Shown: positions 8,787 through 23,399, numbered from the stretch's first letter. The stretch: DNA of 64,000 bases from UBA7985 sp038141425 (GCA_038141425.1 JAYQIC010000009.1:62001-126000); one strand, 5' to 3'. Numbers and translations are program-made. Notes: generated from the sequence alone by a model not told the origin.

Positions 8787-11700
8787 ATGATGTTTGACAG
8801 TCAGCACGAAGGCACCCCGGCCGTCAGCCAATCCTCCTTTGAGCCGCTTGCGCGATCGGACGCGAGCGGGAAGAAGGCCCTGCGCAGCCGGGCGGGTATG
8901 CTCCTGACGTCAACGAGCCTGGTGGCCGCGGCCACGGCCATGATGACCGGTGAGGCGGCCGCTCAGGCGCCAGCTGGTTTCGCACCGGCACCCGCTGACG
9001 TGGTTTCCTACGTTCAGCTCTCCAACGGTTCGGTTCTGGTGCAGCTGGCCAACCAGCAGTCCCTGCTGGTCACCTCCAACAACTTCTTCATCGACGGCAC
9101 TGGCGTGCTGTTCCTCAGCCCGGCTGTAGCCACCGGTATCGCCGGTGGTGGCGCCCCGGCTGTCACCGCGCCAGTACCGGCTGCTGTGGCCCCGTTGCCT
9201 GCCGCTGCGCCGCTGCCTCAGCCGCTTGCGCCGGCCGATCCCCTCAACATCGCCAGCGATGCGTCCTCCGGTGTGATCTTCGAAGACACCGAGGTGGCGT
9301 CCTCGTCCGGTGGTATCATGGGCATGATCACAGGTGGTCCAGGCCTGTTTGGTCTGGGTACGCTGGGCACGATTGCCGCTGTTGGTCTGGGTGGTGGCGC
9401 GATCCTGTTCGCAGCCAATGCCATTCGGTCGCGTCTGCAGCCAACAGAGGAAGAAAACAGCGTGGCCACGGTCACGGCGACGGAAACCAGCATCGAGCGC
9501 GGTGGTGCGTCTGAGTCTGTTACCTACGCCATTACCGACTTTGACGGGATCGATGAAAGCGATCTGGTCGCTTCGGTGCAGGCTGCGCTGGACGGCGCGT
9601 CCACCGTTGCCTCGATCTTCCCAAACGGTGCCGAAATCACCACCGAGCGCTCGGGCTCGGGCGTGTTTGAAGGCACGGAAGACACCTATGGGTCCATCAA
9701 CGTCACCCTGACCGGTGAAGCGGCTGAAGCGCTCAACCTCGGCTCGTTCCCCGGGCCTGCTGTGACCTTCACCGACGCCAAGGGCAACGAAGAATCCGTC
9801 AACCTCGCGATCGAGATCACCGACAATTCCTCGGGCGGCGGCGGTGGCGGCGGTTCTACCGGCACGCTGGAGCTCGACCAGGCCGACGGCAGCACGCACG
9901 AAATCGCGCAGGGCAGTTCCAAGCTGTTCAAGGCGACCGATCCTGAAGGTGACACCATCACCTACAGCATCTCCAACAACCCCAGCGGAATCGCGATCGA
10001 CAGCAACACCGGCCTGGTGGTCGTCTCCAACTCGGTCAACGCTGGCAGCTACACCATCACAGTAACGGCAACTTCCACCGGCTCGGACGGATCCGTTGAT
10101 ACCGATACAGAGACCTACAACATCACTGTCACTGAGGGGGCCGGCGGCTCGGGTGGTTCGAGCGGTAATTCGGTGAACGCTGATTTTGACTCCTCGAGCG
10201 CGGGCTTTGATACCCTCTCCGGCGTCAACATCACGGATAACGAGACCGCTGACAGCAGCGACAACGAACTCGAAATCGTTGCCGCCGCTCACCTCGCCAA
10301 TTCCTACATCATGGATGGCCTGGCCGGGGATGACACGGTTTACTTCTCCGAAGCCGGGGCGACCTACCACCTCGACCCGACCTGGGTGAATGGCTTCGAA
10401 GACGTATCGGGCTTTGAAACCCTCGAACTGCTCTCCGACGTGCATCTGGAGATCAACGGCGGCGTACTCGACAGCGAGAGCACCGGCGACATCGAGCACC
10501 TGAAGGGTTCAGGCAATAACCGAGTGACCATCGTCAACAACAACGCCGACTTCGGCCTCGACGTGACGATCACCGACATCGATACCATCGATATGAATAA
10601 CTACGATCTGACCCTCGATAAGTCGGATCTGAGCGAGATTAACACCATCGAAGGCGACACCCAGTCGACCCTCGTGTTCACCGGCCAGTTCACCTACGAC
10701 TTCGCCGAAGGCCTGATCATGACCAAGGACGTGACCCGTCTTGGTCTGGACTCCGGCAACTACGACTACTCGCTGACGCTGGATGGCGTGAACGACGAGG
10801 ACGTGCGCGAGATCTACGCCTACGGGTCGAACGAGATCGAAGGCAACGTCATGATCGATGCCCGCGCAAACGCCAACATCACCCTTATTGACCTCGCTGG
10901 AGATCAATTCACCACGGGCGGCATAGACGGCGACAGCAACATCTTTGTCACCTATGATGACGGTCTTGAGGTCCTCGGGGGTGACAACGACGATGATCTT
11001 TTTGTCATCCTGGACAGTGACATCGAAGACGGTGAATTCCAGTTCGACGGCGGTGGTGACAAAGAAGATACTTTGAATATCAATCTGAACGGCGATGAAA
11101 TCGATACCCTCGGCTTTGGCCGTTCGATCGACCACGTCGAGTACATCGACATCGATGCACCTGACGGCGACGGCGAGGCCCACTTGCAGTTCGATGGTAA
11201 CGGAACTGATGAATCCGATATTATTCAAGTTGACCTGTCAGATGTCAAAGACGACGCAACGTTGATTCTGGATGGTGACCGCAGCGCCTTGGACGGGGAC
11301 GCGGAAAATATCAAAGGCGGAGCATTTGCCAGTGATATGGCCGACGGAGACGTAGTTGATGGCTTTGTATCAGACGAAGACGTAGTAATTTATCTGACAA
11401 ACCAAGACGATACGCTGGACTTGACAATTGGCGATCCGAAGCATCCGGTGCTGTCACTAATGTTGCCGAAATCTTGAACGGTACGAACATTGAGTCAGTG
11501 GCCCCAGATAACGCTCAGGGATCTCAGGCAGTTGATATTCATCTGGGTGGAGGAGACGACAGCATTAGTTTAATTTTGGGTCGGCGCAGACTGATGAGGT
11601 TACACTGCACTTCTCGCGCGCTAACAATGACGATCATGACACAATCAAATTCACTTATCTGAATGACCTCAACGCGACAGTTGGCGGTCTGACGCTTGAT

Positions 11701-12000
11701 TTCGCTGACGATATCTCAACAGTTATAGATGGTGGGGCGGTTGCCGCCGCTGCGGTCAATGAGAGTGGCGCCTCGCAGCAAGGTGCGCTGATTGTGTTCA
11801 ATGGTGGGTCTCAAATAGGTTTCATATACGACCATGATGGAGACGGGCAGCTATCTGATGGTGACACCTTGGTCGACTTGACTGGAACAGGGGGTAGCAT
11901 CACGTCCAACTCGTCAGACAGGCTTCACCCTCACTCTCGCTGGCACCGAAGGTACAGATGCTTTCAACTTCACCCTCGATCAGGCGACCTGTCGCTTTAG
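8787..12000 (+). CDS. Large secreted cadherin-like repeat protein, paralogue 1, several frameshifts near the 3' end
   Basis: Protein of about 1,070 residues. I choose the ATG at 8787 because the ribosome-binding site GGAG lies 9 nt before it, whereas the ATG at 8778 abuts the site. It has a long n-region and a signal-peptide-like stretch ending AAAQA (about residue 61), then a conserved SYVQLSNGSVLVQLANQQ block and a Pro/Ala stretch. A hydrophobic Gly-rich segment (GLFGLGTLGTIAAVGLGG) follows at about residues 185-205. Next is a cadherin/dystroglycan-like domain with DPEGDTITYSIS and SYTITVTAT, then a long acidic Asp/Gly/Asn-rich region. An EF-hand-like YDHDGDGQLSDGDTL lies near the end. The frame is open to 11477, then must shift near 11460, 11570, 11920 and 11980 to match paralogue 2 and reach the stop at 12000 (GDLSL). 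A surface or S-layer-like role is inferred. Confidence 0.7.
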
Positions 12001-12057
12001 TCCAGCAAGCATCCAAATTCGTGGTTATCCCCTGCGGTAACCACGGCGATATCTCAA

Positions 12058-12090
12058 CCCCGGCGGCCTGTGGGCGTCGGGGGTTTTCTT
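12058..12090 (+). terminator. Rho-independent terminator after paralogue 1
   Basis: CCCCGGCG at 12058-12065 pairs with CGTCGGGG at 12075-12082 (one G-T wobble) around a 9-nt loop and is followed by GTTTTCTTTG. The position, 58 bp after the stop of paralogue 1, fits transcription termination of that gene. Confidence 0.7.
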
Positions 12091-12248
12091 TGTCCCTTGG
12101 GTGCGCACAGAGCCCAAAAAGGAACGGCCCGAATGAGGCCTCGCGGGGAGGGTTTGCGCGGTTTGTGATCGGATAAGCCGACGGAACTAACCCCTTTGAG
12201 CAATATATTGTGCCTCAAATGCCACTTAAGGCCTTCGGACAGGCGTTT

Positions 12249-12287
12249 TCTTAGTGCTAGAACCCTTTAGAAATTTCTCATTATGCG
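12249..12287 (+). promoter_or_regulatory. Conserved upstream box, copy 2
   Basis: Second copy of the element described at 8579-8617: TCTTAGTGCTAG at 12249-12260 and TTATGCG at 12281-12287, with the same 30-bp offset. It lies about 171 bp before the chosen start of paralogue 2; copy 1 lies about 170 bp before the chosen start of paralogue 1. Position relative to the gene is therefore conserved too, although most of the rest of the two leaders differs. Confidence 0.55.
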
Positions 12288-12457
12288 TTAAAACACGACC
12301 GACATTATGCGTTCTCAATGCGCTGAGGGTCTGTCGTGGTCTCGGAAATCGCTGTTCAAGCGGTGACCAGACCTCTCCGGCAGCCAGCGCGGCAGCAGGC
12401 GCAGCAAGGCCGAAACCCGGTGAGCGGGGAGGCGGTCAAAAAACGGAGATGACCAGT

Positions 12458-15400
12458 ATGACGTTCGACATTCATCGTGAAGCAGAGCCCCACACCGGTG
12501 GTTCGGCCTTCGAGCCCCTCACAGGTGCAGCTTCCAGAGTGAAGAAGAGCCTTCGCAGCCGCTCCGGTGGGCTGCTGACCTCAACCGCCCTGGTCAGCGT
12601 CGGTTTTGCGCTTGTTGCCGGTTCGGCGGCGGCGCAGGCGCCGGAGGGCTATGCCCCCGCACCCGCCGAGGTCGTGTCTTACGTCCAGCTGTCGAATGGC
12701 TCCGTGCTGGTGCAGCTGGCGAATAACCAGTCGCTGCTGGTGACCTCGAACAACTACTTCATCGACAACGCCGGCGTGCTCTACCTGAGCCCAAGCGTCG
12801 GTGGGAACATCGCCGGCGGTGCCGCGCCTGCGGCGCCTGCGCCGCTGGTCGGGGCCTTGCCGATGGCCAGCAACCAGGCTCCACCCTCATCAACCGGCGT
12901 ACTGTTTGATGATACGGCCGTGGCGGCCAACTCCGGCGGCATGATGTCAGCTGTGACCGGTGGTCCGGGCCTCTTCGGGTTGGGTACGCTGGGCACGATT
13001 GCAGCAGTCGCTGTAGGCACGGGCGCGCTGGTACTGGGCGTTAACGCCATTCGCAGCCGCCTCGAAGACGATGACACCTCGAACACCGCAGCCGGCGTCA
13101 CTGTTGTGGACGACGATATTGTCCGCGGTGAGACCGCTGGCTCCATCGCTTACACCATTGCGGACGCCGATGGCCTTGACCAGAGCGATCTGCAGACGGC
13201 GGTCGAGAACGCTGTAGGCGGCGCATCGACCGTGGCGTCGATTTTCCCGAACGGCGCGACGGTTGTGGTCGAAGGCGCAACTGACAGCCGTGTAGACGGC
13301 ACCACCGACACTTACGCCAGCCTCGGTGTGACCGTGACCGGCGACATTGCCGCCGCGCTCAACGTCGGCAGTTTCCCGGGGCCTTCAGTGGCCTTCACCG
13401 ATGCCAAGGGCAACGCTGAGAGCGTCAACTTTGCGCTCGATATCGCGGCCGAAGACGGCGGCTCGACCGGCTCGCTGGAGCTGGATCAGGCCGACGGCAG
13501 CACGCATGAGATCGCGCAGGGCGGTTCGAAGCTGTTCAGCGCAACCGACCCCGAGGGTGACACCATCACCTACGGCATCTCGAATAACCCAAGCGGTATC
13601 GGCATCGACAGCAACACCGGTCTGGTGGTCGTGGCCAGCTCCGGTTGCGACCGGCAGCTACACCATCACGGTGACCGCATCCTCGACCGGCGCAGACGGC
13701 ACCGCCGACACCGACACCGAGACCTATAACATCACGGTGACTGAAGGCGCAGGCGGGTCCGGCGGCTCTGGCGGCAACGTGATTAATGCGGACTTTGACT
13801 CTGCAAGTGCTGGCTTCAATACGCTAACTGGCATCAACACGACTGATGGGGACAGGGCAGATAGCGGCGACAACGAGTTTGAAGTCGTAGCAGCGTCGCA
13901 CCTGGCAAACTCGTTCATCATGGATGGTCTGGCCGGTGATGACACCGTCTACTTCTGAGGCAGGGGGCGACCTATCATCTCGATCCAACCTGGGATAATG
14001 GCTTCGAAGACGTTTCAGGCTTCGAAACACTCGCGCTTTTGTCTGGGGTAAACCTAGAGATTAATGGTGGTGTCTTGGACAGCGAAAGCACTGGCGATAT
14101 CGAACATATTCAAGGTTCTGGTGACAACATCATTACCTTGGTCAATAGACCTGCTGAGATGGGCCTCGATGTTGCAGTTACGAATGTCGATACGATCGAC
14201 CTGAACGGCTACGATCTTACCATCGACCACTCGGACCTCAGCCAGATCGATAAGCTTGTTGGTGACGGCGTATCTACTCTGATCTTTTCTGGTCAATTCA
14301 CTTACGACTTCGCAGAGAGCCTGATTGAAACCCAAGGAATCACGCGCATTGGCCTTGATGGTGGCAACTACAGCTATGTCCTGACTCTTGATGGCATTAA
14401 TGATGAGGACGTCCGTGAGATTTCTGCGGATACTGTTGCAGAAATTGAGGGCGATGTGGTTCTCGATACCCGCGAGAATTCGAAGATCACGCTTATTGAT
14501 CTCGCCGGCGATGAAAACACGACGGGCGGATTGTCAGGTGACTCCAATATCTTCGTTACCTATGACGACGAATTAACAATCCTTGGCGGCTCCAACGACG
14601 ATGACGTCGATATGATGCTGGAATCGATGTCGATTCCGGGGAGTTCCTGTTTGATGGCGGTGCCGATGGTGAAGACACGCTCAACGTCAATTTGAACGGT
14701 GAAGATCTCAAAACCCTCGGGCGTGGGCGATCAATCAACAATGTCGAATTTGTTGATGTTGATGCCCCTGATGGAGATGGTGAAGCCCACCTCGAGTTCT
14801 GGGGCAATAGCGTTAACAATTCGGCTTTAAGGGTCGCCGACATGAGCGACGTTAAGGACGAGGCGACCATTGTTCTGACCGGTGATCTCTCAAATGAGGC
14901 TGGTTATCGCGCCGGTACCATCAATAGCGAGGCTGTGGCTGCAGTGGTCGCTGGCGTTGCGGGTACATCCCCAGTGGGCGATATTGCCCGGGTCGGTCGC
15001 TCCTCGTCTGACGCACCCTTGGCGGCCTTTGATGCTGGTGACACCGCAAGCGCCGAGTTTGTGACCGCTGTTGTGGCACCCATCTACGACGGTGCCATCA
15101 ATATAATTGAAGGCAGCGGTGGCCAAGGGAGCTAGTTTTGTTCAAGCAAGCATCATCGTCGACGGGTGGGTGTCTGAGCGCGATACAGAAGTATCAATGA
15201 CAGAAGCTGATGATACGATCACCCTGACAGTGGGTGAAACTGAGCTGGATCTGATTATTGATGATGCGGCTGATATGGCAGGTTGGGCGTCAACTTCAGG
15301 TGAACTAATTGATGCTTTTGGCGCCGGTGCAGATGCTGACTATGGGGTCAATGCTAACCGGTCTTATGCATATCTCGGCGATGGTAGTGCACTATCAGAT

Positions 15401-16071
15401 AACAACGCCGTTGCGATTAGCAGTCTCCTAGTGGCGTCTGCGACCGCAGCGCCTACAGGAGCCGCTTCGGCGGCGGGGCCAACCATATCATTGGCGTGCG
15501 CTCCGTTGAGGACGGTAATGCAGAAGGCGCAGGTGCTGTGACGATTGCCCTAGGTGGTGGCGATGATGAAGTCGACTTGACCCTTGGCGGGGCTCAGACA
15601 GCAGAAGTCAGCATTGAGTTTTCAAGGGCTCCGACGGACGATATCAACACGATTACTATCAGTAACCTCGAAGATTTCGGTGGTGCAGTTGCCGGAGCGG
15701 CAGCAACTGAGACGAGCGGTGTAAGATTCGATTTCGCTGATGACGTCCTTGGGCCAATTGTTGATGCAGGTACTGTAGCAGGCGTTGCGGCCGTCTCAGA
15801 AGCGGCGGTTTCTCAGCACCAATCGGTCATTGTCTTCAATGGTCTCGTACAGCGAGGAATCATCTACGATCATGACGGTGATGGCACGCTGTCTGATGGG
15901 GATACGCTCGTAGACCTTACCCAGGCATCTGGGGGTGTGGCTTCAACTGCTATTGATGCTGCAGTCACCTCTTTTGGCGTGAATGCGGCAGGCGAACTTA
16001 CCTTCATGTCCACAGATGGAGACATCTGGAACTTCCAGTTGGACAACGGTGATCTCGCAGATCTTGGGTAG
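12458..16071 (+). CDS. Large secreted cadherin-like repeat protein, paralogue 2, several frameshifts
   Basis: About 1,200 residues, with the same architecture as the gene at 8787: long n-region, signal-like segment ending AAAQA, the SYVQLSNGSVLVQLANNQ block, a hydrophobic GLFGLGTLGTIAAVAVG segment, a cadherin-like domain with DPEGDTITYGIS, an acidic Asp/Gly/Asn-rich region, and an EF-hand-like YDHDGDGTLSDGDTL near the end (stop 16071). ATG 12458 is chosen because GGAG lies 9 nt upstream, as in paralogue 1. The frame must shift near 13645, 13957, 14630, 15130 and 15490 to keep similarity. Downstream of about 13780 the codon use becomes visibly more AT-rich than the corresponding part of paralogue 1, although the protein stays similar. 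Function unknown; extracellular matrix, adhesin or S-layer roles are all possible. Confidence 0.7.
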
Positions 16072-16144
16072 TTGTTTTCAAATAGCGTAAAGGATTTTCT
16101 GCGCCTGGTGCAGTAACAGGTTTGCCGAAGCGTGTGTCCGTAAG

Positions 16145-16180
16145 AACCCAGGGTCAATTCGTTGCCCTGGGTTTTTCTTT
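16145..16180 (+). terminator. Rho-independent terminator after paralogue 2
   Basis: AACCCAGGG at 16145-16153 pairs perfectly with CCCTGGGTT at 16165-16173 around an 11-nt loop and runs into TTTCTTT. It lies 74 bp after the stop of paralogue 2. Confidence 0.8.
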
Positions 16181-16370
16181 GGCAGCAGTAGGACCTTGGT
16201 TACTAACTAGACACCACTGGTGACCGGATAGTGCGATACGCCGCGCAAACAAACTACGAGACGCTGTGCTCCAAAAGGCTTCACACAACTCAAATCACAC
16301 GTTATTATGCGACTAACTTATGCACCTTATGGCCGTTGGGCAGTGCATAAGCTCCTTTCCATATTGATAC

Positions 16371-16407
16371 TGGGTCCGGTGCAGACGCGCTTCGGACCCA
16401 TTTTTTT
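16371..16407 (+). terminator. Second rho-independent terminator with no gene directly before it
   Basis: TGGGTCCG at 16371-16378 pairs perfectly with CGGACCCA at 16393-16400 around a 14-nt loop and is followed by seven T. No ORF ends between the previous terminator and this one, so it probably ends a non-coding transcript. Confidence 0.75.
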
Positions 16408-16495
16408 GCTCTCTGACCGGAATTACCGGCAGGAGGGTGAAAGCGCGGGGAAAACGGTCTAGGCTGTTTTCTCATCACTGACGGTATGAAGACCG

Positions 16496-17311
16496 ATGAC
16501 TGACAAGAGCTCTGCTTCGCCCAAGCCTGCTAGCGGGCCCGGACCCTCGGGCACGATGACCGCGGATGCCATGGCCCGCCACATCGCCCACGAGCACGGC
16601 CGCAGCCCTTTCTCCGACAATCTCAAGGAGATCGTTTACGGTGGCCTCGATGGCATCATCACCACCTTTGCCGTCGTTTCCGGCTTTTCCGGCGCGGCGC
16701 TGCTGGGGGCAGGGGGCAACGGTGAGGTCTACGCCATCACGCTGGTGCTGCTGTTCGGCCTTGCCAATCTGCTCGCCGACGGGGTCTCTATGGGGTTGGG
16801 CGATTTCCTTTCAACCCGGTCGGAGCAGGCGCGCTGGAACCGCGAACGCGCGGTCGAGATTCACGAAATCTCCCACAACCCCGACCAGGAGTACGAGGAA
16901 ACCGTGCACCTGCTTGCAGAACAGGGGCTGAGCGCGGAGGACGCGCGCACGGTCGCCGATATCTATCGCCGGTATCCAGAGCTCTGGGCCGACTGGATGA
17001 TGGAGCACGAGCTGCAGATGGAGGATATGAGCACGGCAACCCCGGCGAAGGACGGCTTTGTCACCTTCACCAGTTTCCTCGTGTTCGGCGTGATCCCGTT
17101 GCTGCCCTATCTGGCATTTTGGGGGCGGGATATCAGCTCGGACACGCTGTTTATCCTCGCTTCAACCGCAACCGTGATCGCCTTGCTGGCGCTGGGTCTG
17201 GCACGCTCGATCGTCACGCGGGAGAACCGCTGGCGCGCGATGCTGGAAGTGCTGGGTGTTGGCGTTATTGCCGCCGGTATCGCCTTTGGCGTCGGCGTGC
17301 TGCTGGGTTGA
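16496..17311 (+). CDS. VIT1/CCC1 family iron/manganese transporter
   Basis: Intact 271-residue inner-membrane protein of the VIT1/CCC1 family. Plant and yeast members move Fe(II) or Mn(II) into vacuoles, and bacterial members are thought to export or detoxify these metals. The first transmembrane block has LDGIITTFAVVSGFSGA. The second has the hallmark ADGVSMGLGDFLSTRSE. A Glu-rich cytoplasmic helical region follows at about residues 115-180 (EIHEISHNPDQEYEE and MEHELQMED), then three C-terminal membrane helices. The Glu-rich insert is the metal-binding domain of the family. No obvious operon partner. Confidence 0.88.
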   Translation: MTDKSSASPKPASGPGPSGTMTADAMARHIAHEHGRSPFSDNLKEIVYGGLDGIITTFAVVSGFSGAALLGAGGNGEVYAITLVLLFGLANLLADGVSMGLGDFLSTRSEQARWNRERAVEIHEISHNPDQEYEETVHLLAEQGLSAEDARTVADIYRRYPELWADWMMEHELQMEDMSTATPAKDGFVTFTSFLVFGVIPLLPYLAFWGRDISSDTLFILASTATVIALLALGLARSIVTRENRWRAMLEVLGVGVIAAGIAFGVGVLLG

Positions 17312-17332
17312 GCCTCGCCATAGGAGCTTCGC

Positions 17333-20836
<3,504 letters not shown>

Positions 20837-20892
20837 CGGGGAGCTTATGCGATTGCCTGAAGGGGTCAAAAGTCCCACTACCAGACCGGCTG

Positions 20893-21804
20893 TCAGCCTC
20901 GCTGGCGTGGCAGAATCGCGCCGTGGCCACCGATAACCCGGCTGGCCATGGCATGTCCGGCGGACAGGCAGGCGGCTTCCCCTGGCCCTCGAGCAAGGCA
21001 GCCAGATAGGCGCCATTGAAGCTGTCGCCCGCCGCCGTGGTGTCGACCACGCGGGTGGCTGCAGGAAGGCAGGGTGCTCTGCGGCGGTCAGGGCCGGTGA
21101 CAGCGGCCCGCGCTCACCACGCTTGATCGCGCAAGCCGTCCAGCGTCGACCGGCAAAGCGGTCGATCACCGCCTCTTCACTGGTGTCCGCAAAGAGCGTC
21201 ATTTCATCATCGATCGAGGGCAGGGCGATGTCAGCAATCTCCCACATGCGCTCGATACAGTCGCGGGCCACCGCGGCGCTTTCCCACAGCGATGGGCGGT
21301 AGTTGGGGTCAAAGGCGATCAGGCCCTGTTGATGCTTGCTGCGGTGCCGGAGGTGCGCCATCAGCCGCGTGCGTGCGTCGGGCGAGAGAATGGCGAGGGT
21401 AATGCCCGAAAGATAGGTGATTGCAGCGGGGGGGCAGGCTCACTTCCACGCTCGGCGCAGCGAACATTTGGCGTGCGGCCGAAGCCGAGCGCCAATACGA
21501 AAAGCTGCGTTCGCCCTGCGCGTCGGTTGCCCACTGCGTAGACGCCGATGTTTCTGGCCGGATCGGTCTGCGCGTGGCTCAGATCGATACCTCATCGGTT
21601 GCAGCCCGCCGGAAGGCCTGCGACAGCGGATCGGTGCCGACGGCGGTCAGGTAGGAGACGGCATCCGCCGCCGCGCCGTGGGCACGGGCGAAATAGACGG
21701 CCGTGTTGTAGGTGTCGCCCGCGAAGCCCACCGCGAAGCCTGCCCGCCTGATCCTGACGAATTTCGGCCATGACTTCACCGATGGCGAGCAGCTTGTGGG
21801 TCAT
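20893..21804 (-). CDS. kdgK: 2-keto-3-deoxygluconate kinase (PfkB family), several frameshifts
   Basis: PfkB-family sugar kinase that phosphorylates 2-keto-3-deoxygluconate to KDPG, the last step before the Entner-Doudoroff aldolase. Fragments in three frames assemble to about 303 residues: start MTHKLLAIGEVMAEIRQ, then GFAVGFAGDTYNTAVYFAR, FDPNYRPSLW, and the PfkB signature DTTAAGDSFNGAYLAALL with its catalytic Asp. The third frame supplies a natural end, MASRVIGGHGAILPRQRG, with TGA at 20893-20895. Breaks lie near 21740, 21400-21600, 21050 and 20950. It is divergent from the dehydrogenase at 21965. KDG kinase is preferred over fructokinase because uxuA and a UxuB-like gene are neighbours. 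Confidence 0.8.
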
Positions 21805-21849
21805 TGTCCCGGGTCCTTTTTGTGCAGATGGATCTCAGTTCATCGGTTC

Positions 21850-21860
21850 TTGTACCACAA
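21850..21860. promoter_or_regulatory. Possible operator between kdgK and the uxuB-like gene
   Basis: TTGTACCACAA is an inverted repeat (TTGT, 3-bp centre, ACAA) in the 160-bp divergent gap between kdgK and the dehydrogenase. GntR-family regulators of hexuronate genes bind TTGT/ACAA-type sites, so this is a plausible operator. It is short and could be chance, and no regulator gene is adjacent. Confidence 0.25.
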
Positions 21861-21964
21861 ACTCAAAGCCTGAAGCCAGCGGCCTTTCCAGGGGTGTGGA
21901 ACCGGGCGTGTGAGTATTCTTACCTCGGGTTCTGTAGCCTGGTATTCTGTGTCATAGCTGACCG

Positions 21965-23399
21965 ATGAGCCAGCCACGCCAGCCCCGACGAGAGCAAGCC
22001 CGTTCCCGGACCGCCGTTGTCCACCTCGGGCTCGGTGCCTTCTTCCGTGCGCGCCGTGGTGCCCGCTGCTGCAGGCGGCCGTTTCCGGGGTGGGCGAAGC
22101 AGCCGGAGACTGGGCTGTGGTCGGCGTATCGCTGCGGTCATCGGCTGTTCGTGACGTTCTGGCGGCACAGGACTTCGTCTACACCACCGTCGCGATGGCA
22201 CCGGCGGGCATGGAAGCGCCGCAGAAGATCGAGATCATCAGCGACGTGCTGGTCGCCCCTGAAGATCCCTGGCGGTGCTGGCGGCCATGGCTGACCCGGC
22301 CGTTCGTCTCGTCACCCTGACGGTCACGGAAAAAGGGATACTGCCGCGGCGCCGGTGATCAACCGCTCGACCTCGATCATCCGGATGTCGGGCACGACCT
22401 GAGCCGCGACGGTGTGGCCTCTGACAGCCGACCCCGCGCCGCACCGCGTACCGCACCCGGCTTCATCGTGCAGGCGCTGGCCCGGCGGCGGATCAGGGGG
22501 ATCGCGCCTTTCACTTTGCTGTCGCTGGACAACCTGCCCGGCAATGGCCGGGTGCTGCGCGCAGCCGTGCTCGCGATGGCTGAGCGCCTCGATCGGCTTA
22601 GCCGACTGGATCGCCCGTGAGGTGCGCTTTCCCTGCTCCATGGTCGACCGCATCGTTCCGCGACGACCCCGGATCTGGTCGCGCAGGTGGAGGCAGCAAC
22701 CGGCATGCGTGACGAGGCCGTCGTCGCGCACGAGCCCTTCTTCCAGTGGGTGCTTGAGGACGATTTCGGCGAGGGCCCGAGACCGGCGTTTGAGGACGCG
22801 GGGGTGCAGCTGGTGGCGGATGTCGAGCCCTTCGAGCGCATGAAGCTGCGGATGTTGAACGGCACGCACACGGCGCTGGCCTATATCGGCACGCACGCAG
22901 GACACGAAACTGTCGCGGAGGCTATGGCTGATCCAGCTGTCTGCGTGCATCGAAGCACTGTGGTCACGGGAACTGGCGCCCTCGCTCATCGCTCCGCCCG
23001 TGACCGACCTCGACGCTTATGCCCAAGTGCTGAAGGCCAGATACCAGAACCCCAATATCCGTCACCGTCTGGACCAGATTGCGATGGATGGCAGCCAGAA
23101 GCTGCCGCCGCGCATCCTCGATCCCTTGTTCGAAAATCTCGGTGCCGGGCGCTCGATCGACGGTCTGCTCGATGTCGTGGCCGCTTGGATGCGGTTCGTT
23201 GAGCGCGCGGCGACTCAGCAAAAGACCGCTGGCCGATCCGCTGGCAGACAGCCTGCTTACTGCGGCCCGTGACGCTGGCGGGAGGGCTGAAGCTCTGGTT
23301 GCCGGCCTGCTGGCCATCGAGCCGATCTTCGCAGCTTACCGGGTCGATGCCATCTCCGCTGCCCTGATCGAGCGCCTGACACGAGACCGTCCAAATTAA
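21965..23399 (+). CDS. Mannitol dehydrogenase / fructuronate reductase family protein, several frameshifts
   Basis: NAD-dependent polyol or sugar-acid dehydrogenase of the family that includes UxuB, UxaB and mannitol 2-dehydrogenase. Fragments in different frames keep family order: VHLGLGAFFRA near the start, WAVVGVSLRSSAVRD, MADPAVRLVTLTVTEKGY, FIVQALARRR and TLLSLDNLPGNG, VVAHEPFFQWVLEDDF, FERMKLRMLNGTHTALAYIG, and a C-terminal AAYRVDAISAALIERL. With kdgK divergent and uxuA downstream, fructuronate reductase (D-mannonate from D-fructuronate) is the best substrate guess. At least five indels between 22050 and 23260 are needed, so this is among the worst-read genes in the window. Confidence 0.78.

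Larger units (their letters stand above)
12001..12457. other. Intergenic region between the two secreted paralogues
   Basis: The gap holds a terminator-like hairpin at 12058-12090, an AT-rich stretch at about 12180-12300 containing the second copy of the conserved upstream box, and the GGAG ribosome-binding site of paralogue 2 at 12445-12448. An upstream open extension of the paralogue frame (from 12254) lacks coding character. I see no other gene. Confidence 0.5.
16072..16495. other. Intergenic region with two terminators and possible small RNA
   Basis: The gap of 424 bp carries two rho-independent terminators on the plus strand (16145-16180 and 16371-16407). Between them is a 9-bp inverted repeat, CTTATGCAC at 16317-16325 and GTGCATAAG at 16343-16351. 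No protein-coding frame with plausible composition lies between the terminators, so the second one implies either a small RNA or a leftover of rearrangement. Confidence 0.5.

Noticed and set aside
8910..10499. 529-codon open frame on the minus strand opposite secreted paralogue 1
   Set aside because: The plus strand has a signal peptide, a repeat domain and a paralogue. The antisense translation is Arg/Gly/Val-rich and has no counterpart opposite paralogue 2.
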